DNA from: Candidatus Omnitrophota bacterium
Lineage (GTDB): Bacteria > Ratteibacteria > UBA8468 > B48-G9 > JAFGKM01
Assembly: GCA_023819545.1 (NCBI GenBank)
Contig: JAMWCA010000047.1
Location: forward strand, 2,377 to 9,161
DNA length: 6,785 nucleotides
Reading direction: 5' to 3'
Part shown: piece by piece, positions 1 to 4,649 of the stretch
How positions within the stretch are numbered: the first letter of the stretch is position 1
How the letters are laid out: every line of letters begins with the position of its first letter
Made by a program: the position numbers and the translations under genes
The notes under the pieces: generated by a model
The model's database searches: none
What the model saw: the letters and a program-made list of their open reading frames with translations, nothing else
Told to the model about the DNA's origin: nothing

Positions 1-114
1 AGGATTATTTTTTTTTCCTTTAACTAAATAAGGAGTTATTGTTGGTAAATATTTTTTTTCTAATTCTTTTTGTTCACTTAAAGTATCATTCCAAATTAGA
101 ATTGGCTTTGCCAT
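1..114 (-). CDS. Probable alpha/beta hydrolase (esterase/lipase-like), N-terminus only
   Basis: Only the first 38 codons are inside the window; the gene runs off the left edge. The ATG (114..112) directly follows the TAA stop of the URO-D-like gene with no spacer, giving TAAATG, so it is probably translationally coupled to it. No strong Shine-Dalgarno site is visible; an AGGAAA lies about 15 nt upstream inside the preceding gene. The visible protein begins MAKPILIW and contains LPTITPYLVKGKKNNP at residues 23-38. This resembles the strand that comes just before the oxyanion-hole motif (PGGGY) in acetyl-esterase/BD-FAE-type alpha/beta hydrolases, which often have a 'P-t-l-t-p-y-l-p' segment there. 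Neither the catalytic Ser/Asp/His nor the PGGGY motif lies in the window, so the family call is inferred from a short N-terminal pattern. The gene includes a run of nine A near the left edge. Confidence 0.5.
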   Translation of the reverse strand, partial: MAKPILIWNDTLSEQKELEKKYLPTITPYLVKGKKNNP

Positions 115-801
115 TTAAATTTTCTCTGCTATTTCCTTTGCAATTTTGACCCAATTTGTTATTCTTTCTGGTTTATTTCTACAAGTATGAATATCTTTAA
201 GTATTACTTCAACAACACAATCTTTTGTTTTCTCAAGTCCATCTTTAAGTGTTTTTCTTATATAGTCCTCCTCCCAAGTATCAGAAGCCATAAAGGAAGG
301 ATTGGGTTTCCAGGAAAAAATTGCTTTTTTACCAAGTTTTTCTGCTGCTTGTCCAACATCTACCCAAGGGCTCATTGATATTCTTCTCAATCTTGGAATA
401 TGTTTAAAAATTATATCAATTTTTTTGTGGAGTGGCTCACAGCATCCATAACAGTTAAGACCAAATTTACTCAAAAATTTACCTTCATATTTTAAAGCAA
501 ATTCTTCATGCATTTGAGGTGAAGCAAGTGAAAAAATTTGAGTTGTTGCATGTCCCCATAAATCTTTAATTCTCACATGAACTCCATCAAAATCAGGTTG
601 TGGCAATTGGTCTGTAAAACCAAATCCGCCTGAACCAACATAATGTGGTCCATTATTCAATGATAAAACATTATTTTTCTCATAAAATTCCCATTCTTCA
701 ATTTTAGATTCTGTAATAAAATCAAGAACACTATGAAGCCAAATAGGTCTATCTACCATATCCATAAATAGATTGTAATACCTCTTATAGTAATAAACCA
801 A
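115..801 (-). CDS. URO-D-like protein, C-terminal half (frame after the break)
   Basis: This frame is open from a TTG at 801, but the TTG is probably not a real start. It lies inside the homologous DNA, has no ribosome binding site, and the residues before YYNLFMDMVDRP do not fit the family. Genuine sequence begins near 780. Counting residues from the TTG, VDRPIWLHSVLDFITE (16-31) is the conserved helix that in this superfamily follows the 'lxDmvdrPewvh' pattern. SLNNGPHYVGSGGFGFTD (47-64) and LWGHATTQIFSLASPQMHEEF (81-101) are glycine-rich and active-site-side segments. LNCYGCCEPLH (115-125) is a Cys/His cluster, and a second HTC occurs at 205-207. In the corrinoid:CoM methyltransferases (MtaA type) of this superfamily, His/Cys ligands hold zinc, so a metal site here is plausible but inferred. 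The stop is TAA 117..115, abutting the hydrolase ATG. Confidence 0.75.
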   Translation of the reverse strand: MVYYYKRYYNLFMDMVDRPIWLHSVLDFITESKIEEWEFYEKNNVLSLNNGPHYVGSGGFGFTDQLPQPDFDGVHVRIKDLWGHATTQIFSLASPQMHEEFALKYEGKFLSKFGLNCYGCCEPLHKKIDIIFKHIPRLRRISMSPWVDVGQAAEKLGKKAIFSWKPNPSFMASDTWEEDYIRKTLKDGLEKTKDCVVEVILKDIHTCRNKPERITNWVKIAKEIAEKI

Positions 802-1346
802 TCAATTGGAGCAAACCATGGATGAGAAGGTCCTCTTTTTTCAACTTGTAAAATCCCATTAACTGCTTCGCATGTCTTTTGATATAATCTTTCTGTTTCT
901 TCCCAGTCAATAGTAATTTGAGGTTTGTTCAATTTTTCTATATCTTTTTCTTCTTTTATAACTGGTTCAAAATGCCTTGCTCCATAAGCAAATTCTGGTT
1001 TTATCTCTCTCTCCTCAACCCCTAAACCTGTATTTTTTATAACAATTGGACTATATATCTTATCATCAATTACACTATCATCTTTTATATTTTCCAAGTA
1101 ATAAATCCTTTGTCTTAAATCTCTTTCAATACCTCTTAAATAAAGGTCTTTACATAAAATTTGACTATCTGGTAAAATTTCTCTCCAACTTCCTTCCGGA
1201 AAAATCAAAACGAGAGGTCTAATCCGTTGAAGATTATTATGCTTCTTCCAAATTTCAATTTTTTCTTTTTGGTCAAAATTGGTAATTATTTCTTTAAGTT
1301 TTAGAGCAAGTTGTTTTATTATCTCTTTATCTTTCTCAATTACCAT
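753..1346 (-). CDS. URO-D-like protein, N-terminal half (frame before the break)
   Basis: The start chosen is ATG 1346..1344 (MVIEKDKEII). It follows the arginine decarboxylase stop by 13 nt and has an AAGGGGAG ribosome binding site. The frame stays open further upstream to about 1418, but that part lies inside the decarboxylase gene and encodes a leucine run from its GCT/GCA repeats, so it is rejected. Residues 42-58 (RPLVLIFPEGSWREILP) and 79-84 (QRIYYL) form the first part of the barrel, as in other long URO-D-like proteins. PIVIKNTGLGVEEREIKPE follows at 100-118, and FEPVIKEEKDIEKL at 126-139. The homologous sequence reaches WFAPIDWFITIRG (177-189). After that the frame reads eight unrelated residues (ITIYLWIW) and stops at TAG 755..753. 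The frame therefore encodes about 189 genuine residues, roughly half of the expected protein, and would not fold as a complete barrel alone. Confidence 0.75.
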   Translation of the reverse strand: MVIEKDKEIIKQLALKLKEIITNFDQKEKIEIWKKHNNLQRIRPLVLIFPEGSWREILPDSQILCKDLYLRGIERDLRQRIYYLENIKDDSVIDDKIYSPIVIKNTGLGVEEREIKPEFAYGARHFEPVIKEEKDIEKLNKPQITIDWEETERLYQKTCEAVNGILQVEKRGPSHPWFAPIDWFITIRGITIYLWIW

Positions 1347-1359
1347 GTTCTCCCCTTTT
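1347..1359 (-). promoter_or_regulatory. Spacer and Shine-Dalgarno site of the URO-D-like gene
   Basis: Read on the minus strand, the 13-nt spacer after the decarboxylase stop contains AAGGGGAG followed by AAC and the ATG at 1346. The purine-rich site supports this ATG over the in-frame extension upstream. Confidence 0.7.
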
Positions 1360-1902
1360 TTATAAGATAAAAACAGCAGCAGCAACAACAGTCGTCCATA
1401 AACCATTCTTATCACCAATTGCTGATTGAGTTATATTAGTTGTTTTAATAATTCTGCCTGACATCTTCCATATCTCTTTTTTTTCATCATAAGAAGATTC
1501 TGGGTCAAATTCAAGTCCTAAAATTGTAGCAAGCATAGTTGCTGCAAGGTCTTCTGCATAATCACCTGCTTTCTCTTCTGTCTCTCCAAAACCCTCATGT
1601 TCAGAAAGATATCCATATTGATTTGGGTCTTTAGGAATTGCAACACCAACAGAAGCAGTTATAAGACGATGTGGTTCATTAGTTGAATTTCTACTTATCA
1701 CAGTATATAGAATCTGCCCTGGTTTTAGTAATTTAAGACCTTCTTTTTTAGATATTAATTTGCACCCTGGAGGGAATATACTTGAAATAGAAACAAGATT
1801 AAATTGAGCAATCCCTGCATCTCTCAATGCTTTTTCAAAACTTGTTAATTTTTCTTTATCTTTACCAACTCCTTTTGTCAAGAAAACTTTTTTAGGTACC
1901 AT
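1360..1902 (-). CDS. pdaD: Pyruvoyl-dependent arginine decarboxylase
   Basis: The enzyme converts arginine to agmatine and CO2, the first step of the arginine route to polyamines, or of acid resistance where it works with an arginine/agmatine antiporter. It uses a pyruvoyl group made by self-cleavage instead of PLP. The protein is 180 residues, close to the roughly 165-residue Methanocaldococcus jannaschii enzyme. Residues 35-47 (FNLVSISSIFPPG) carry the conserved 'vSSi-PPG' serinolysis site. By homology, cleavage falls between Ser40 and Ser41, leaving a beta chain of about 40 residues and an alpha chain with a pyruvoyl group from Ser41. YGYLSEHEGFGETEEKAGDY (96-115) is the second hallmark region, with acidic residues at the active site. 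The C-terminus is alanine-rich (VVAAAVFIL). The start ATG 1902 has AAGGAGA five nt upstream. The gene lies 13 nt after iolB. No agmatinase or antiporter gene is in the window. The bacterial Chlamydia homologue is named aaxB; pdaD is used here by family. Confidence 0.9.
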   Translation of the reverse strand: MVPKKVFLTKGVGKDKEKLTSFEKALRDAGIAQFNLVSISSIFPPGCKLISKKEGLKLLKPGQILYTVISRNSTNEPHRLITASVGVAIPKDPNQYGYLSEHEGFGETEEKAGDYAEDLAATMLATILGLEFDPESSYDEKKEIWKMSGRIIKTTNITQSAIGDKNGLWTTVVAAAVFIL

Positions 1903-1915
1903 TTTTTTCTCCTTT
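1903..1915 (-). promoter_or_regulatory. Spacer and Shine-Dalgarno site of pdaD
   Basis: On the minus strand, AAGGAGA (1914..1908) sits five nt before ATG 1902, inside the 13-nt gap after the iolB stop codon. It is a strong match to the anti-Shine-Dalgarno sequence and fixes the start. Confidence 0.75.
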
Positions 1916-2683
1916 TTAAAAATTAAAATCTTGATGAGTATATGGTTTTAAAATTCTTTTTTCTCCAGCAAGTGCCCAAAGATAATATATTTGATGCTTT
2001 GGAATAACTCCAACTGGATGATAACCCTTAGGGATTGTAACAATCTCATTATTTTTTATTAAGAATAGAGCATCCTCAGTTTCATCAAAAATTCTTATAA
2101 TTCCAAATCCATTTGGTGGATGTATTTTGAAAAAGTAAATTTCTTCAAGTTGATATTCTTCTGGTGGATTATCTCTGTCATGTTTGTGGGGAGGATAACT
2201 TGACCAATTCCCAGGGTCATTTATTGTTTCTCCAACAAGTAATTTTTCAGCAGGAAAAGATTCTGGAATTATATCTGCAATATTTCTAAAATATGTTTCT
2301 TCTCCAACCCTTCTAAATTTTATATCTTTTGAATTAAGAAATTTTGGTTTCCCTTTGCCTTTCCCTGGACAACCAACTATACATATCTCTGTTGTTTTCT
2401 CAAATTCTATTTTAAATTCATAATAAGGTGGAAGATATACAGAAACTGGTGGTTCTTCAAAAACATTTTTCCTTTTCATTACTCCTATTAAATTTTTCTC
2501 AACATAAAAATTACATTTCCCTTCTGTTATTACAAAAACTTTTTCTTCTTTTTCTGTATTGCCTTCAAAAAATCCTTCTTCTTGTTTAATTATAGAAAAG
2601 GATAAAAGTTTTAAATCAGAATTTTCTGGAGATAAAATTTTTTGATATCCTTTCTTTTCTTCTATTTTTAAATGAACTGCCAT
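1916..2683 (-). CDS. iolB: 5-deoxy-glucuronate isomerase (IolB, cupin family)
   Basis: In myo-inositol catabolism IolB isomerises 5-deoxy-D-glucuronate to 2-deoxy-5-keto-D-gluconate in the cytoplasm. The 255-residue protein has the two-cupin layout of the family. An N-terminal, more divergent cupin spans about 1-110 and ends in EICIVGCPGKGKG. The well-conserved C-terminal half follows: RNIADIIPE (133-141), PAEKLLVGET (144-152), then GNWSSYPPHKHD (158-169). His166 and His168, the glutamates in PPEEYQLEEIY (173-183) and His222 in GYHPVG (220-225) match the metal-binding positions of IolB/KduI proteins. YYLWALAG (233-240) is the typical closing motif. The sequence fits IolB better than KduI, through the GNWSSYPPHKHD and PPEE-LEE-Y pattern. 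The start ATG 2683 has a perfect AAGGAGG seven nt upstream. The gene begins 18 nt after rng. No other iol gene is visible, so its substrate in this organism could be a related sugar acid. Confidence 0.92.
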   Translation of the reverse strand: MAVHLKIEEKKGYQKILSPENSDLKLLSFSIIKQEEGFFEGNTEKEEKVFVITEGKCNFYVEKNLIGVMKRKNVFEEPPVSVYLPPYYEFKIEFEKTTEICIVGCPGKGKGKPKFLNSKDIKFRRVGEETYFRNIADIIPESFPAEKLLVGETINDPGNWSSYPPHKHDRDNPPEEYQLEEIYFFKIHPPNGFGIIRIFDETEDALFLIKNNEIVTIPKGYHPVGVIPKHQIYYLWALAGEKRILKPYTHQDFNF

Positions 2684-2701
2684 TTTAAATCCTCCTTAAT
2701 C
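2684..2701 (-). promoter_or_regulatory. Spacer and strong Shine-Dalgarno site of iolB
   Basis: AAGGAGG (2697..2691 on the minus strand) lies seven nt before ATG 2683. It is the strongest ribosome binding site in the window and contrasts with the weak sites of the overlapping genes upstream. Confidence 0.8.
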
Positions 2702-4135
2702 TTAAAATATTTTAAATTCATTCTTTTTAAGTTGATTATTAACCTTAAATTTTATTCTATCAAAAAATAAAAAATTTTTAAATAATTGATTTTTAAAAAT
2801 GAATTCGTATAAACTTTGTGAAATTTCAATTTCAAGTTTTTCATTATATGCTTTATCTGAAAAAATTTCAAAAATTTTTTTTCTAAGTTTAAGATATATA
2901 ATTTCTAAACTTTCATTTATCCCATAACCTTCACAATAAGAACATTCTTTTAATAATAAATTATAAATTGAATAATCGTTTTTTTCTCTTGTTATTCCAA
3001 TAAGTCCAAGTTGTGAAAGAAATAAAACACTTATTTTAGATTTATCTTCTTTTAAATTTTCAATAAATTTTTTAAAAACCTTTTTTTCTAATTCTTTTCT
3101 TATATCAATGAAATCAATAATAACCAATCCAGATAAATTTCTGCATTTTATCTGTCTTGGAATTTCATTTGCTGCCTCCATATTTGTTTTAAAAGCGGTT
3201 TGTTCAAAATTTTGCATTTCCATACTACCTGAATTTACATCTATTGCTGTTAATGTTTTACCTTTTTCTATAATTAAATATCCTCCTGATGGGAGAAAAA
3301 CTGTTTTTGAAATAAAATTTTCAAATTCTTCTTCAAATCCATATTTTATAAACATTGGTATTTTATCCTTATAAAGATTAACTTTTCCTTTTAATTCAGG
3401 AATAAACAAATTCGCATATTTTACAACTTCTCTGAAAATCTCCTCATCGTCTACTTCTACAAATTCACAATTTTCATCAACATAGTCCCTTAAAACTTTA
3501 AGATATAAAGGCAATTCTTTCCATAAAAGTGAAGGAGCACTTTTCTTTCTATAATCTCTCTTTATTCTTTTCCATATATTTAGAAGATGTTCTATCTCAC
3601 GATAAATATAGAATTCTTTTTTATTAATTGCAGCTGTTCTGATAATAAATCCAAATTTTTCACCAATTGTTCTTTTAAAAATCCTGATCAATCTTTTTCT
3701 TTCATTTATATCTTTTATCTTTTTTGAAATCTTCTGAATCTTTAAATTAGGAATTAATACAAAAAATCTCCCAGGTAACACAATTTTTTCAGTAACCTTA
3801 GGCGACTTTTCATCTTCTCCTGGTTTACAAATTTGGACTAAAACTTCTTTCCCTTCTTTTAAAATTTGCTCACTTCTAACTTCTTCATCTTCTTCCGTTG
3901 AAAGATAAAATTCAGATTTATTCAATTGTAAAAAACCACTTTTCATTTCTCCAATATTAATAAAAGCAGAATTAAGACCCTGTAAAAATTTATCCACTTT
4001 ACCTTTATATATATTTCCTATTTCTGGTTCAAAGAAAGGTTTACTTATGAAAAGATTTTCTATTTTACCTTTTTTTTCTATAACAACTCTTAAAATAACT
4101 TTGTCACTGCTTATATAAATTCTATATTTTTTCAT
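2702..4135 (-). CDS. rng: Ribonuclease E/G family endoribonuclease (RNase G-like)
   Basis: This is a Mg-dependent single-strand endonuclease of rRNA maturation and mRNA decay. The protein is 477 residues, about the length of E. coli RNase G (489), so it has the catalytic core without the long RNase E scaffold tail. Residue numbers are from ATG 4135. An S1 domain spans about 35-120 (GNIYKGKVDKFLQGLNSAFINIG). LPGRFFVLIPN (120-130) leads into the RNase H-like part, with FGFIIRTAA at 161-169. In the DNase I-like part, Asp299 (TAIDVNSG) and Asp341 (VIIDFID) match the two Mg-binding aspartates of RNase E (D303, D346). ECSYCEGYG (397-405) is the CxxC Zn-link used for dimer formation. A TTG two codons upstream (4141) is possible, but ATG 4135 is preferred; it gives a 14-nt overlap with the DUF2344 gene. 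The gene is more AT-rich and Lys/Ile/Asn-rich than pdaD. Confidence 0.93.
   Translation of the reverse strand: MKKYRIYISSDKVILRVVIEKKGKIENLFISKPFFEPEIGNIYKGKVDKFLQGLNSAFINIGEMKSGFLQLNKSEFYLSTEEDEEVRSEQILKEGKEVLVQICKPGEDEKSPKVTEKIVLPGRFFVLIPNLKIQKISKKIKDINERKRLIRIFKRTIGEKFGFIIRTAAINKKEFYIYREIEHLLNIWKRIKRDYRKKSAPSLLWKELPLYLKVLRDYVDENCEFVEVDDEEIFREVVKYANLFIPELKGKVNLYKDKIPMFIKYGFEEEFENFISKTVFLPSGGYLIIEKGKTLTAIDVNSGSMEMQNFEQTAFKTNMEAANEIPRQIKCRNLSGLVIIDFIDIRKELEKKVFKKFIENLKEDKSKISVLFLSQLGLIGITREKNDYSIYNLLLKECSYCEGYGINESLEIIYLKLRKKIFEIFSDKAYNEKLEIEISQSLYEFIFKNQLFKNFLFFDRIKFKVNNQLKKNEFKIF
2735..2763 (-). promoter_or_regulatory. Possible sigma-70-like promoter ahead of iolB
   Basis: On the minus strand, inside the last codons of rng, TTGATA (2763..2758) is followed by exactly 17 nt and AATAAT (2740..2735). 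Each hexamer is one mismatch from the consensus. Transcription would start near 2728, about 45 nt before the iolB ATG. The position fits a start for the iolB-pdaD-URO-D block. In DNA this AT-rich such matches arise easily by chance, so this is only a candidate. Confidence 0.3.
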
Positions 4136-4649
4136 CTTCAATAAATAATTCCCTTTTTATTCCGTCAAAAATTCCGTTTAGAAAAATTCTTTTATGGCTA
4201 AAATTTTCCATTTTAAAAATCACTTTTATAAAATTACCTTTTTCTTCAATTATTTTACCAAATTCTTTAGATTTTTCCTTAACAATATTATCTTTCAAAG
4301 GAATTGTATATATCGCATAAATAGAAGAAAGAGAAAATTTATTTTGAGTCCAATAACATTTTTTTACTATTGTGCCTTCAGGAAGTAAAAGATTAATTCT
4401 TTCAATAAATTTTTCTATGTCAATCTTCTCATAAAATTCAACTTCAAAAAATTCATTTTCCCCTACAATAGGAATTGGTAAAGGTGGACAGAAGGAAATT
4501 TTAAGATGAGGTGTAAAACCTTGAGAAAATTTTAAAGGCAAATCCAATCTTCTTAAAATTCTTTCAATTAATTTACAGAAACTTAAATGAGATATAAATC
4601 TGGAAATTCCCTCTTTTTTATAAAAAACCCTCAACCTATATGGTTCCAT
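4122..4649 (-). CDS. DUF2344 / TIGR03936 radical SAM-linked protein
   Basis: This 175-residue protein belongs to the family often found fused to, or just after, a TIGR03960-type radical SAM protein and just before rng. The biochemical role of the family is unknown; the steady rng link suggests RNA or ribosome maturation. The family signature is clear: residues 5-10 (RLRVFY), GISRFISHLSFCKLIERILRR (14-34), LPLKFSQGFTPHLKISF (37-53, with the SQGF-PH-K-SF core), PPLPIPIVGENEFFEVEF (55-72) and LLPEG (88-92). The C-terminal third is poorly conserved and somewhat short compared with the usual 200-250 residues. The start ATG 4649 lies inside the end of the substrate-binding protein gene (14-nt overlap), with no strong Shine-Dalgarno site, so translation is probably coupled. 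The next gene is rng, as expected. Unusually, the gene before it is a transporter lipoprotein, not the radical SAM partner. Confidence 0.85.
   Translation of the reverse strand: MEPYRLRVFYKKEGISRFISHLSFCKLIERILRRLDLPLKFSQGFTPHLKISFCPPLPIPIVGENEFFEVEFYEKIDIEKFIERINLLLPEGTIVKKCYWTQNKFSLSSIYAIYTIPLKDNIVKEKSKEFGKIIEEKGNFIKVIFKMENFSHKRIFLNGIFDGIKRELFIEDEKI

Larger units (their letters stand above)
115..1346 (-). pseudogene. URO-D-like (uroporphyrinogen decarboxylase-fold) protein, split by a one-base frameshift
   Basis: This entry gives the whole gene; its two halves are listed separately. Two overlapping reading frames together make one protein of about 410 residues. The first frame runs from ATG 1346 to FITIRG at codon 782..780. 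The second frame carries on as YYNLFMDMVDRP from position 780 leftwards. Adding one base at 780/781 (for example GGT-TAT instead of GG-TAT) joins them into FITIRGYYNLFMDMVDRP, a junction typical of the URO-D/corrinoid methyltransferase superfamily. The family fold is a TIM barrel used for decarboxylation of uroporphyrinogen or for methyl transfer. This divergent, roughly 400-residue branch has no function I can name, and it is unlikely to be the haem-pathway HemE. I see no canonical slippery heptamer in the right frame, so programmed frameshifting is unlikely. The choice lies between a real inactivating mutation and a sequencing or assembly error. Both halves look well conserved, which favours an error or a very recent mutation. 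Confidence 0.8.

Noticed and set aside
8..16. Run of nine A (minus strand) in the hydrolase gene, considered as a phase-variation tract
   Set aside because: Homopolymers of this length are frequent in this AT-rich window, and no sign of frame switching can be seen in the truncated gene.
187..378. Small plus-strand open frame
   Set aside because: It is antisense to conserved URO-D-like sequence, with no ribosome binding site or recognisable protein.
771..801. Programmed -1 ribosomal frameshift in the URO-D-like gene
   Set aside because: The zero-frame codons ACT ATA AGA GGT ATT hold no slippery heptamer, no downstream stem was noticed, and the family is not known for recoding.
1347..1418. 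In-frame upstream extension of the URO-D-like gene with a leucine run that could look like a signal peptide
   Set aside because: It lies inside the 3' end of pdaD, where the leucines come from reading its alanine codons in another frame. The ATG at 1346 has its own Shine-Dalgarno site.
2702..2715. Perfect 14-bp palindrome TTAAAATATTTTAA at the rng stop codon, considered as a terminator or operator
   Set aside because: It contains only A/T with no GC stem and no loop, and such palindromes are common by chance at this composition.
3108..3374. Plus-strand open frame of 88 codons
   Set aside because: It is antisense to the catalytic part of rng and looks like a composition shadow.
4139..4141. 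TTG start for rng, two codons before ATG 4135
   Set aside because: The ATG is nearby and neither site has a good Shine-Dalgarno sequence; TTG adds only two residues.
4194..4388. Plus-strand open frame rich in Phe/Lys
   Set aside because: It is antisense to the DUF2344 gene; low-complexity residues are expected from AT-rich DNA.
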